Shown: positions 33,869 through 42,609, counted from the first letter of the stretch. The stretch is 64,000 bases of DNA from JAALLB01 sp964502215 (GCA_964502215.1 CAZCUN010000002.1:33375-97374); one strand, 5' to 3'. Made by a program: numbers and translations. The notes: generated from the letters alone by a model not told the origin.

Positions 33869-34510
33869 ATGCGTATTTCTAGATTTTCCCTTTCGCTACT
33901 TATTGCATCAGTTATCTCAACCGCAAGCTTTGCGCATGATGGTGTTGTGCATAATGATCTGGGTGAAGCGTTAAAGCATCAAGAAGAAACTTCCCCTAAT
34001 ACACTTGGGTTTCCAGAAGTGAAGGGGGGGGACTTTGATTTGGTTGATCATAATGGTCAAAAACGCACTTCACATAATCCAAATGGACATCATCAGCTGA
34101 TTTTCTTTGGGTATGCTAATTGTAAAGCTATTTGCTCTGTTGCACTACCAAGAATGGCTGCTGCAGTTGATATGTTGAAAAAAGAGGGCGTTGAAGTAAC
34201 GCCTTTACTTATAACGGTCGACCCTGAGCGTGATACGGTTGATAATATGAAAGAAGCATTGTTGCACCATCACAAGGATATGATTGGTCTTACAGGCAGC
34301 GAAGATCAATTGGCTGTCGCTTACAAAGCTTTTAATGTTGAAAAGTCTCTTGTTTATACGCACCCTGAAGAAGGTCCGATTTATGCACATGGGTCTTTTA
34401 TATATTTGGTAGATGGGGATGGGAACTTTAAAACATTGTTGCCACCAATTCTTAGCCCTGAGCGCATTACTGAAGTTGCTAAGAGTTATATTTCTGGAGA
34501 AAAACCGTAA
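33869..34510 (+). CDS. SCO1/SenC family copper chaperone / thioredoxin-fold protein
   Basis: 213 residues with signal peptide (LSLLIASVISTASFA) and a thioredoxin fold. The copper/redox motif is FFGYANCKAICSVALP (CxxxC) about residue 90, with the partner histidine in YAHGSFIYLVDGDG; LLITVDPERDTVDNM is the usual SCO segment. SCO proteins deliver copper to the CuA site of cytochrome oxidase or act as thiol reductases. His-rich linker near the N terminus (HDGVVHNDLGEALKHQEE). A run of eight G at 34024-34031 lies within the gene and the frame remains intact. Confidence 0.88.
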   Translation: MRISRFSLSLLIASVISTASFAHDGVVHNDLGEALKHQEETSPNTLGFPEVKGGDFDLVDHNGQKRTSHNPNGHHQLIFFGYANCKAICSVALPRMAAAVDMLKKEGVEVTPLLITVDPERDTVDNMKEALLHHHKDMIGLTGSEDQLAVAYKAFNVEKSLVYTHPEEGPIYAHGSFIYLVDGDGNFKTLLPPILSPERITEVAKSYISGEKP

Positions 34511-34637
34511 TTTTTAATCTATAAAAGTACTTTTTTGCCAATGCTTTACATAAAGTGAACTCAGAATTAACTTCATGTTAATTATACATCCCTCATTATG
34601 GCATTAAGTTACCTAACGGAATAGTGAGTCGTATATC

Positions 34638-35012
34638 ATGCAAGCAGAGCAAAAAATACAAGAAGTATCAGAAGAGGTATCGAGTGAAACTACTCCTGCC
34701 CTATCACAAGCGGAAGTGATGCAACGTATTATGTCAAATCCATCAGACGCAGTGGAAATTGGCAGTCAACTACCAGCAATACAACGCGCTAGAATTGCTC
34801 AATTTTGTTATGGGCGTGTTCACATGCGTGAGTTAGGTCTCCGTCTTGCAAGTACGTGTGATCTTATGACCTTGAAAGCTGCATTTGGCAGAGGTGGTGA
34901 AGTTGTTTTCAAACAATCAAGAGATGTTGATGAAACGCTTGGTAAATTGAAAAACTCTCCTGGTAGTCAGGCGCCAAGACCGATTACGCTAAAGGGAAGC
35001 ATTACCGGTTAA
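34638..35012 (+). CDS. conserved uncharacterised 124-residue protein
   Basis: Soluble, no signal peptide. A Glu/Ser/Thr-rich N-terminal 30 residues precede the segment RIAQFCYGRVHMRELGLRLA, then ATCDLMTLKAAFGRGGEVVF-like core (here STCDLMTLKAAFGRGGEVVF) and SRDVDETLGKLKNS. I recall similar uncharacterised proteins in Hyphomicrobiales but know no function. It is preceded by a 127-base gap and lies next to the RibD-like gene without obvious coupling. Confidence 0.65.
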   Translation: MQAEQKIQEVSEEVSSETTPALSQAEVMQRIMSNPSDAVEIGSQLPAIQRARIAQFCYGRVHMRELGLRLASTCDLMTLKAAFGRGGEVVFKQSRDVDETLGKLKNSPGSQAPRPITLKGSITG

Positions 35013-35141
35013 GGTCATTATTTCAGGTATCACGGTTTGTTCAACAGCATAAACAAATGTTGAACGAGCCGACTTTATTCAGTCAACATTCAGGTTTCGT
35101 ATGCGAGTTGAATAGAACTGAAACAAGCACTTGAAATTTTG

Positions 35142-35855
35142 ATGACAACCCTGCCTGAAAATATTCCATTTACAATAAGCACAGCAGATCCAACTGGTTC
35201 CATAAAGGCGAGTGAAAGTATGGTGATTGGCCAATTAGGCCAGACGCTGGATGGGTGTATCGCTACGCCTACGGGTGATTCAAAATATATCAATAGCGAT
35301 TGTGGTTTACGTCACTTACATAAAATAAGAAGCGATGTTGATGCGGTTGTCGTTGGGGTTGGTTGCGTGAATGCTGACAACCCTTCATTAAGTGTTCGGC
35401 TTTGTGAGGGTGAAAATCCTACACGTGTTATTATTGATGCACGAGGTCGTGTTGATTTAGACGCGATACTTTTTAAAGATGGAATAGCAGATGTTATTAT
35501 AATCACATCCGTTAAAACAGATCACCCAGCGTTGGGCATGGCTGAAATTATACAGTTACCAACGGATGATTTTCATATTTTGCCCTCGCAGATTATTAAA
35601 GCACTGCATGCGAGAGGATTTAAAAAAATTCTGGTTGAAGGGGGTAATAAAACGCTCTCTAATTTTATGGATTCAGGTGCTCTTGATCGACTTCATCTTA
35701 TTGTTGCGCCGATGATTATGGGGGGTGGACTATCTGGCCTTAATTTATCACCAATTGATAAATTAGATGAAGCGCTTAGACCAGAAGTTACACTATACCT
35801 TCTTGGCAAAGATATTTTATTTGACTGCAATTTGGGTAAAAGTCAGCAACTTTAA
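35142..35855 (+). CDS. RibD C-terminal (dihydrofolate-reductase-like) family reductase
   Basis: 237 residues from ATG 35142 (a TTG one codon earlier is in frame). RibD reductase-domain features: GQLGQTLDGCIATPTGDSKY, HLHKIRSDVDAVVVGVGCVN ADNPSLSVR in two consecutive blocks, TRVIIDARGRV, ILVEGGNKTLSNFMDSGALD, and LIVAPMIMGGG. It is a stand-alone reductase domain without the RibD deaminase, so it need not act in riboflavin synthesis. It converges on the methyltransferase gene with a four-base 3' overlap and is presumed part of the neighbouring pterin-like cluster, reducing a pyrimidine or pterin intermediate. Confidence 0.82.
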   Translation: MTTLPENIPFTISTADPTGSIKASESMVIGQLGQTLDGCIATPTGDSKYINSDCGLRHLHKIRSDVDAVVVGVGCVNADNPSLSVRLCEGENPTRVIIDARGRVDLDAILFKDGIADVIIITSVKTDHPALGMAEIIQLPTDDFHILPSQIIKALHARGFKKILVEGGNKTLSNFMDSGALDRLHLIVAPMIMGGGLSGLNLSPIDKLDEALRPEVTLYLLGKDILFDCNLGKSQQL

Positions 35856-36646
35856 ATTGGAACAGCAAAAAAATCTTTGTGCCCAACAAAGACGTTTGCA
35901 TCTGAGGTTTCTGTTAAATTTAGGCGTTGTAAAAGCCAATCTTTAAAGATAGCTTGTTTGCTAGGTTCTATTTCGCAGGCAGCTTCCTGCCATCCTTGTA
36001 ATAGCATATTTTGAAATTCTTTATTTTTGACGCCTCCCACCCAGTCAGATTCTTGAACATTGACTTGATAGCCAGCTTCTTCAAAAAGTTTTACGGCCGT
36101 GTCAGCTGCATCAGGGCCTAGTGCATTGCCAAAGCCTTTATCTGTTTTTTGGTGGGCATTGAAAGCCGCAAGAATGTCTTTATCTGTATCAAGTTCAGGG
36201 CTACATCCTGCTCTACCATCATAAGTTAGTGCAGCGTAGAAAGGAATTTTCCTTTTTGTGATTTCCTTGACCATACCTTCAAGCCATTCTCTTGAAACTA
36301 AATCTAAGAATGCAGATGTTGTGATTAAGTCTGGCTCATGGGTGAATAGGGCATCCAGCGATTTGGATAAATCGGCCAGTGAAAAATTAACTTGATCACC
36401 CTGTGCCTCAGCTTTGGCCACCTCTAATAATGCGTCATCATGGTCTACCAAGTGCCAGCTTATCTTTTGTGACATTATGGGTTTCAACGCACGTAAGGTT
36501 GACCCGGTTCCGCTTCCAATATCCGTAATGTTTAGCACCGTATCGCGCAAGAACCAGCCTCCGACACCTGCAAGAATAGTCTCACTTCTAGCTTTGTGGT
36601 CAATCGGCTCTCTTAATGCGAGCCAGTCGGCTGAAAAACCACTCAT
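35852..36646 (-). CDS. class I SAM-dependent methyltransferase
   Basis: 264 residues. Motif I is ITDIGSGTGSTLRALKPIM about residue 40, followed by WHLVDHDDALLEVAKAEA (motif II, acidic ribose ligand) and PDLITTSAFLDLVSREWLE. The start MSGFSADWLALREPIDHKAR is conserved in the alphaproteobacterial group that neighbours PTPS-like and GT4 genes. Overlaps the GT4 gene start by four bases (translational coupling). Substrate unknown, probably the small molecule made by this cluster. Confidence 0.82.
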   Translation of the reverse strand: MSGFSADWLALREPIDHKARSETILAGVGGWFLRDTVLNITDIGSGTGSTLRALKPIMSQKISWHLVDHDDALLEVAKAEAQGDQVNFSLADLSKSLDALFTHEPDLITTSAFLDLVSREWLEGMVKEITKRKIPFYAALTYDGRAGCSPELDTDKDILAAFNAHQKTDKGFGNALGPDAADTAVKLFEEAGYQVNVQESDWVGGVKNKEFQNMLLQGWQEAACEIEPSKQAIFKDWLLQRLNLTETSDANVFVGHKDFFAVPI

Positions 36647-37689
36647 ATTTGTGTCCTTAATATTCTAGCGAATTGTTTTGCTGAACCTTGCCAAGTAGGA
36701 AAGTTTGGTTCTGCTTTAATTGTATTTTCTTTATATTGTAACCGCAGCGCTTGGTCTGTGATAAGTTTTTCAAGCGCTTGTTTTAACATTTCTTCATTCT
36801 CAGGTTCTACTAATATGCCACAACCCTTAGGCACTGTCTTAGGAATTGCACCTGCGGTTGTTCCAATAATTGGTAAACCTCTTACAATTGCTTCTGCATA
36901 CACCATGCCGTAACCCTCATATTGTGAGGGGAGTACAAATAAGTCTGCCTTTGCATAGGCATCTTCAATTTGTTGGTCATCTACGGCGCCATGAAAAATT
37001 ACTTTTCCAGATAAGCCATTCTCGGTAATCATTGTTTTAAGTTTGCTAAATAAAGGCTCGTCAAAACTTGTACTGCCATAACAATCCAAATGCCAATTGA
37101 GATGAGTAAGTTTGGCAAGTGCCTTTAATAAAACGCTATGTCCTTTGCGGTGAATGACTGATCCTATGCAAAGTAAGTTCAAGGTTTCGTTTTTGCTGCC
37201 TTGACAGATTTTTGTTCTATTCACACCAGGTAAAACTGTGTGGATATTTGCAGACTTAAAACCAAAAAGGTCTGCAACTGTTTTTGTTGTTGTTTCGCTC
37301 GTTGTGATAACGCTTGAGACAAACTCTAAGCCTTGGCGCTCACTTGTTTCAAGTGTGTTTGCTTGTTTATCTTCTAATCCATTTTCCAAACATAATGGAT
37401 GGTGTAGCAAAGAGACGACAGGCATGCTGTTTGATAATTCTTGTAAAAACTCAGGTGATGCACCGCCTAGGAGACCATCCACGACGGCTATGTCTGCCTT
37501 AGGAAAACTTGTAATTTCCTCTATGGCTATTTTTTTTTGTTTATCGCTGGGAAATGGGTAGCTCCCATCTAAACTGACGAGTTCAACATCAATGCCTGTT
37601 TCTTTCCAGGTATTGATGATTTCTCTATCATAACGGTATCCGCCTGTTGGGAGATTGATATCTCCTGGGATAACGAACACAATACGCAT
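36643..37689 (-). CDS. glycosyltransferase family 4
   Basis: 348 residues, GT-B fold. N-terminal domain starts MRIVFVIPGDINLPTGGYRYDRE (cut as GDINLPTGGYRYD for the acceptor loop) and contains SLLHHPLCLENG; the donor domain has LNLLCIGSVIHRKGHSVLLK, LFVLPSQYEGYGMVYAEAI (E-x7-E motif) and GTTAGAIPKTV. Cytoplasmic, no membrane span. It lies between the methyltransferase (four-base overlap) and the PTPS-like gene (three-base gap), so glycosylation of the pathway product, rather than of a polysaccharide, is the simplest reading. Confidence 0.85.
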   Translation of the reverse strand: MRIVFVIPGDINLPTGGYRYDREIINTWKETGIDVELVSLDGSYPFPSDKQKKIAIEEITSFPKADIAVVDGLLGGASPEFLQELSNSMPVVSLLHHPLCLENGLEDKQANTLETSERQGLEFVSSVITTSETTTKTVADLFGFKSANIHTVLPGVNRTKICQGSKNETLNLLCIGSVIHRKGHSVLLKALAKLTHLNWHLDCYGSTSFDEPLFSKLKTMITENGLSGKVIFHGAVDDQQIEDAYAKADLFVLPSQYEGYGMVYAEAIVRGLPIIGTTAGAIPKTVPKGCGILVEPENEEMLKQALEKLITDQALRLQYKENTIKAEPNFPTWQGSAKQFARILRTQI

Positions 37690-37692
37690 AAA

Positions 37693-38091
37693 TTATAGCT
37701 TACCTTCATACCAAGCGCGTGCAACATGGCTTTCTGAAATGGTTATGCGGATTGAATCAAGTTCACCTTTTTTGCGGCCAAGTTCGCCAGCGTTAGCTGC
37801 TTTGGCGAGGTGGTCAAAAATGTGCTTAGTAAGAAATTCTGTTGTTGTGTTCTCGCCTTTGAATTGCGGAAGCTCATCAAGATTGGCATAATTAATCGGT
37901 TGCAGAACGGCTTTTAAAGCATCATGCGCTGCACCGATATCAATCACTACGTTGTTCACATCAAGCTTTTCTGAAATGAAACAAGCGTCAACAACAAAGG
38001 TTGCGCCATGCATTGCTTGAGCGGGGCCAAAAAATTCACCTTTAAATGAATGGGCAATCATAATGTGATCGCGAACTTCTACTGCGTGCAA
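37693..38091 (-). CDS. PTPS/QueD-fold protein lacking canonical active site
   Basis: 132 residues with the tunnelling fold of 6-pyruvoyl-tetrahydropterin synthase / 6-carboxytetrahydropterin synthase: IMIAHSFKGEFFGPAQAMHG, ATFVVDACFISEKLD, NNVVIDIGAAHDALKAVL, LDELPQFKGENTTTEFLTKH and the C-terminal RITISESHVARAWYEG with the pterin-anchoring Glu. Of the zinc ligands H14 and H28 remain, but the third (HGH motif) is A30; the catalytic Cys position is A24 and the Asp-His pair aligns with N-Y of INYANLD. Either a different reaction or a binding protein. My recollection is that related alphaproteobacterial proteins share HGA. Confidence 0.82.
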   Translation of the reverse strand: MHAVEVRDHIMIAHSFKGEFFGPAQAMHGATFVVDACFISEKLDVNNVVIDIGAAHDALKAVLQPINYANLDELPQFKGENTTTEFLTKHIFDHLAKAANAGELGRKKGELDSIRITISESHVARAWYEGKL

Positions 38092-38118
38092 GGGGGTTCT
38101 CCTAGTATGTTTGATTTC

Positions 38119-39153
38119 TTATGTATTGTTATAAGCGACCAATTGGCAAAGAGCACTGCTATTGTCGCTAAATATGTCATCAAGATGGTTTGGTAATGCT
38201 TCAAATTCAATTTCGTCTTCTAGAAGGGCATCAAGCTTAGGATCGCTTAGCAGTTTCATAGCAACTTGCATGCGTTGTGAATAAGAGTGCGTATCGCGTT
38301 TTGCTGGTGAAACATGACCGACTTGGCTTGATATAATTTGTAATCTTTTAGAATGGAATGCACCACCTAGATTAAGGCTAACGGCTTTATCACCATACCA
38401 ACTCATTTCAATTATTCTGGCTTCAAAGTCGGAAACATCAATTGCAAATTGCAGACCTTTTTCGGATGCGCTTGTATTAAAAATTCGCTGCATATGTGGG
38501 GAATTACTGTTTTTAAATTCATCAGGGGTCATGAATTTAAGCCCCAGTTTTTGTGCTACGCTTTTTTTGTCAGAATTGATATCAAGGATTGTTGGTGTAT
38601 GGCCAGAAAATTGTTTAATACAATAAGCCGTTAGCAAGCCAACTACACCAGCGCCAATAACCATATGTTTGGATGTCTCTCCTAATTCACCATCCCAGCC
38701 TGCATTAACCGCAGTTTCCATATTGGCTGAAAGTACTGCGCGCGATGGAGGTAGGCCTTTTGGTAACAAGCTACATGCATCTTCATGAACCTGAAAAATA
38801 TTTTGGTGAGGATGTAAAACAAATACATAATCGCCTTTTTTAAAATGCTTCACATCACTTTGTGTTTCAAGAATCTCACCAACACAGGCGTATCCATAGC
38901 TTATTGGATAAGAAAAATTCCCTATTTGGTGCGGGCATTTCATGCGGGTTTCTTCAGATTTTGGAACTTTGCCTTTGTAAACAAGACTCTCAGTACCACG
39001 GCTTATACCGCTATAAAGTGTTTTTACTAATATATTTTTTTCTTTAATATCAATTAGTTGACATTCTTCTATGAGAGCACTAGATGCACCTTCATAAGAT
39101 AATCTTTTCGCTCGCGGAATAGTAACATTAATTTGAGGCAATTGTTCAGACAC
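38119..39153 (-). CDS. zinc-type medium-chain alcohol dehydrogenase family protein
   Basis: 344 residues. N-terminal GroES-like domain: ILVKTLYSGISRGTESLVY, YGYACVGEILE and FKKGDYVFVLHPHQNIFQ; Rossmann domain: MVIGAGVVGLLTAYCIKQF and TILDINSDKKSVAQKLGLKF. The subgroup lacks the classical cysteine-rich structural zinc loop and the catalytic-zinc residues are not all obvious, so it may be non-zinc. It leads the operon MDR-PTPS-GT4-methyltransferase. Probably oxidises or reduces a side chain on the cluster's intermediate. Confidence 0.8.
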   Translation of the reverse strand: MSEQLPQINVTIPRAKRLSYEGASSALIEECQLIDIKEKNILVKTLYSGISRGTESLVYKGKVPKSEETRMKCPHQIGNFSYPISYGYACVGEILETQSDVKHFKKGDYVFVLHPHQNIFQVHEDACSLLPKGLPPSRAVLSANMETAVNAGWDGELGETSKHMVIGAGVVGLLTAYCIKQFSGHTPTILDINSDKKSVAQKLGLKFMTPDEFKNSNSPHMQRIFNTSASEKGLQFAIDVSDFEARIIEMSWYGDKAVSLNLGGAFHSKRLQIISSQVGHVSPAKRDTHSYSQRMQVAMKLLSDPKLDALLEDEIEFEALPNHLDDIFSDNSSALCQLVAYNNT

Positions 39154-39277
39154 AGTTCAGTTTAATTTCTCTATAACATCTTTTATACACGGGCGTTTGT
39201 CTCATTTATGCCAAAAAGGCAATAGAATGAACGTTTGTCAAATATACTAGTAATTTTTGCTTTTAGGTATTCGTAAT

Positions 39278-41140
39278 ATGACATCAACACATCGCAGACA
39301 GGTTTTTGCTTCTCTTGTTCTTATGACAATTCTAGGTCTTTTGGCCATGATGGTCTATTCGTTATCTCTTGGTGGAATTGTATTAGCTGAATGGGTTTTG
39401 CTTATTTGTTTTGCAATTACCTTGCCATGGACCGCTATTGGCTTTTGGAATGCTGTTGTTGGGTTCTTTGTATTACGTACAAAAGAAAATGCGGCGGCTC
39501 ATGTTTATCCTGCTTCTGCGCAGATTACTGGAGAAGAAAAAATTACTTCTTCAACGGCCATTGCAATGTGTATCCGCAATGAAGATGCGCAACAGGTTCA
39601 TCGTAATCTAAATGCAATGATTGCTCGCTTGGTTGCTGCTGGTGAAGGCAGTAAATTTCATGTCTACGTTTTGAGCGATTCGTTTCTACCTGATGTTATT
39701 GAAGACGAAGAAGAAATTTTTGCTAAGCTTAAGCAAGAGTGGGCTGGACAAGTAGAGGTCACTTACCGTCGCCGTGAAGAAAACCCTGGCTTTAAAGCAG
39801 GTAATATACGTGAGTTTTGTGAACGTTGGGGCGCCAACCATGATTTCATGCTAACGCTTGATGCAGACAGCGTTATGACAGGTTCTTCTATTTTGCGCAT
39901 GGTTCGAATAATGCAAAAAAATGAGAAACTTGGTATTTTACAAAGTCTTGTAGTGGGCTTGCCTTCGGACAGTGCATTTACGCGAGTTTTCCAATTTGGC
40001 ATGCGCATGGGTATGAAGTCATACACAGTAGGCAGTGCTTGGTGGCAAGCTGATTGTGGACCATATTGGGGACATAATGCACTTATCCGCATGAAGCCAT
40101 TTATAGATCATTGCCATTTGCCAAAAATTGAGGGTAAAGGCCCGCTATCTGGTTGGATTTTAAGCCATGACCAAGTGGAGGCTGTTTATATGCGTCGCGC
40201 TGGTTATGAGTGCCGTGTCCTTGCTGAAGAGATGGGGTCTTATGAAGAAAACCCACCTCATATTTTAGAATTTATTCGTCGTGACCTGCGTTGGTGTCAT
40301 GGTAATATGCAATACTTTGGACTTTTAAGAGAGCCGGGTCTTTTGCCAACTAGTCGTATTCAACTCATTCTTGCTATTTTAATGTTTATTGGTTCGCCAG
40401 CATGGATGTTATTTATTATTGTTGGTACATCTGCGTTTATCTATCCAGAAGTAGGCGTTCAAATGCAGGGTGTAGGCCCGGGCTACACATTGTTTGCAAT
40501 TGTTATGGGTATGATTTTTGCACCAAAAATAGCTTCTATTGCAGATGTTCTTATGCGTCAGGATTTACGAAAATCATTTGGTGGTAGTTTAGCAATTGTT
40601 ACAGGCTCGGTGCTCGAGATTGTCTTTTCTATGATGCTTGCGCCGATTATGGCAGTTGCAAATACGGTTTTCCTTATTCAACTGTTTGTATTCCGCAAAG
40701 CTAAGGGCTGGGCAACGCAGTCACGTACAGCTGAATCATTGCCGCTTATAGTTACAGCAAAGCACTTATGGCCTCAGATGCTGTTTGGTGTAATTGGTGT
40801 GGCTGGCGTTGTAAGCGTTGGTAATTTTGATGCGGTAACATTGTTTATTTGTTTGCCAGTATTTATTGGCCCACTCTTTGCTATCCCATTCGGCATATCA
40901 AGTTCACACAAATTTTTTGGCAAGCTAACGGCTAAATTTGGGTTTTGGCAATTGCCAGAAGAAGAAACACCGCCAATCATTATTCGCGCATTAGATCTTC
41001 CTGCAATTTCAATCCGTGCGGAGCATGAACAAAACGCAGAGTTACACGCACCTTTAACAACTCAACAATTATTAGATATTGATGCTGACCTTGATACAGT
41101 GAATACTGTATCAATCGATGATATGCGCATCGTTGCATAA
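39278..41140 (+). CDS. OpgH/MdoH-like glucan glucosyltransferase
   Basis: 620 residues from ATG 39278 (TTG 39257 is an upstream alternative). Two N-terminal membrane helices (FASLVLMTILGLLAMMVYSL; WVLLICFAITLPWTAIGFW), then a GT2 domain with AMCIRNED, LTLDADSVMTG, GHNALIRMKPF, LAEEMGSYEENPP and RRDLRWCHGN (the Q of QxxRW replaced by R), then several C-terminal helices. This matches glucans biosynthesis glucosyltransferase H, which makes periplasmic glucan backbones. It lacks the long N-terminal extension of E. coli OpgH (847 aa), and no opgG is adjacent. Confidence 0.87.
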   Translation: MTSTHRRQVFASLVLMTILGLLAMMVYSLSLGGIVLAEWVLLICFAITLPWTAIGFWNAVVGFFVLRTKENAAAHVYPASAQITGEEKITSSTAIAMCIRNEDAQQVHRNLNAMIARLVAAGEGSKFHVYVLSDSFLPDVIEDEEEIFAKLKQEWAGQVEVTYRRREENPGFKAGNIREFCERWGANHDFMLTLDADSVMTGSSILRMVRIMQKNEKLGILQSLVVGLPSDSAFTRVFQFGMRMGMKSYTVGSAWWQADCGPYWGHNALIRMKPFIDHCHLPKIEGKGPLSGWILSHDQVEAVYMRRAGYECRVLAEEMGSYEENPPHILEFIRRDLRWCHGNMQYFGLLREPGLLPTSRIQLILAILMFIGSPAWMLFIIVGTSAFIYPEVGVQMQGVGPGYTLFAIVMGMIFAPKIASIADVLMRQDLRKSFGGSLAIVTGSVLEIVFSMMLAPIMAVANTVFLIQLFVFRKAKGWATQSRTAESLPLIVTAKHLWPQMLFGVIGVAGVVSVGNFDAVTLFICLPVFIGPLFAIPFGISSSHKFFGKLTAKFGFWQLPEEETPPIIIRALDLPAISIRAEHEQNAELHAPLTTQQLLDIDADLDTVNTVSIDDMRIVA

Positions 41141-41167
41141 TATTTAAAGTTCTGAGCTGGGTGAGTT

Positions 41168-42607
41168 ATTATCAAAAAAGATCAAGTTACGCCTATCATT
41201 TTAAGCGGCGGTGCAGGAACACGTCTCTGGCCGCTTTCTAGAAATTCGCGGCCAAAGCAATTCCTTAACCTTGGTGGTGAGTATAGTCTTTTTCAAAGTA
41301 CTATTATGCGTTGTAAAGACTCGCTGTTTGATGAAAAACCTATCATTATTGGCGCTAATGACCATCGGTTTTTAATTGCTGAAGATTTGGCAAACCTCAA
41401 TATTACCGCTGACATTTTGCTAGAGCCTATGCAACGTAATTCTTGCGCAGCAATTATTGCAGGATGCCTTCAAGCTATGGAGCGTGAGGGGGATCCTATT
41501 GTCTTAGTGCTGGCTGCGGATCACGCTATCAAAAATGATGATGGTTTTGTTGCTTCAGTTGAAAAGGCTATTCAAGCTGCAAAACAAGGTCATTTAATTA
41601 CATTTGGAATAGCGCCTGATTTTCCAGCAACTGGCTATGGTTATATTTTACCCAATAAAGAAACTCTAATTGCTGGTGGATACCTCGTTTCCAGCTTTGT
41701 TGAAAAGCCTAATGAGGTACTGGCAGAAAGCTATCTTGAGCAAGGATATCTTTGGAATAGTGGGAACTTCATGTTCAAAGCAAGCGTGTTTCTTGATGAG
41801 GCAAAGCGTTATGTTCCTGAAATTGTAAATGCAGTTGCAAAGGCTCACTCACAAAAGAAAGTGGATCTTGATTTCTTTCGGCTGGATAAGAACAGTTTTG
41901 AAGAAAGTCCTTCGATCTCGATTGATTATGCCATTATGGAAAAGACAGAAAAAGCTGTTGTTTTTCCTGCAACTCATGACTGGTCCGATATTGGAACTTG
42001 GAATTCAGTATGGCGAAATTTACCCAAAGACAAAGCCAATAATGCAAGTTTAGGGGATGTTGTTATTAAAGATAGCCATAACAATCTTGTTCATTCCAGA
42101 GATCGGTTGACAACCTTGCTTGGGGTTGAGGATACGGTCGTTGTTGTGACGCGGGATGTCGTTTTAGTTTGTGATCAGTCTCAAAGTGAAAATGTTAAAC
42201 AGTTAGTGAATGATTTAAAGATGGAAGAGCGCAAAGAAGCGGAAATAGCTCTTCAAGTTTATAGGCCGTGGGGAAACTACGAACAACTTGATCACGGTGA
42301 GGGATATCAGGTTAAGCGTATTGTTATTAAGCCCAAGGGTGTTTTGTCTTTGCAAAAACATGAGCATCGAGCAGAACATTGGGTTGTTGTTAAAGGTCAT
42401 CCAGAGATAACGATTGATGAGAACGTTCAAATGCTTGAACCCAACCAATCAATTTATATTCCGCTTGGGAGTGTCCATCGCTTAGCAAACCATACTAAAG
42501 AGCACGTTGTTCTGATTGAAGTTCAGACAGGAGGCTATTTAGGTGAAGATGACATCATTCGAATTGAAGACGAGTATAATCGCGATTCAAAAGATGTAAC
42601 TAAATAA
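41168..42607 (+). CDS. manC: mannose-1-phosphate guanylyltransferase / mannose-6-phosphate isomerase
   Basis: Bifunctional type II enzyme making GDP-mannose. The first in-frame ATG is 41306, but the catalytic N terminus VTPIILSGGAGTRLWPLSRN, then RPKQFLNL, is encoded upstream in the same frame. Between an in-frame TGA (41162-41164) and that motif there is no ATG, GTG or TTG; only ATT 41168 or ATC 41171 could start it, giving about 479 aa, the family length. Alternatively GTG 41161 would fit if one A were removed from the AAAAAA run at 41174-41179. Other features: FVEKPNE, WNSGNFMF, DWSDIGTW, and the cupin isomerase part RPWGNYEQLDHG to GSVHRLAN. Confidence 0.88.
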   Translation: MIKKDQVTPIILSGGAGTRLWPLSRNSRPKQFLNLGGEYSLFQSTIMRCKDSLFDEKPIIIGANDHRFLIAEDLANLNITADILLEPMQRNSCAAIIAGCLQAMEREGDPIVLVLAADHAIKNDDGFVASVEKAIQAAKQGHLITFGIAPDFPATGYGYILPNKETLIAGGYLVSSFVEKPNEVLAESYLEQGYLWNSGNFMFKASVFLDEAKRYVPEIVNAVAKAHSQKKVDLDFFRLDKNSFEESPSISIDYAIMEKTEKAVVFPATHDWSDIGTWNSVWRNLPKDKANNASLGDVVIKDSHNNLVHSRDRLTTLLGVEDTVVVVTRDVVLVCDQSQSENVKQLVNDLKMEERKEAEIALQVYRPWGNYEQLDHGEGYQVKRIVIKPKGVLSLQKHEHRAEHWVVVKGHPEITIDENVQMLEPNQSIYIPLGSVHRLANHTKEHVVLIEVQTGGYLGEDDIIRIEDEYNRDSKDVTK

Positions 42608-42609
42608 AT

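Noticed and set aside
34024..34031. Run of eight G in the SCO gene as a phase-variable tract
   Set aside because: The frame is intact, and a single short tract inside a housekeeping-type gene is weak evidence; no repeat-length variation can be seen from one sequence.
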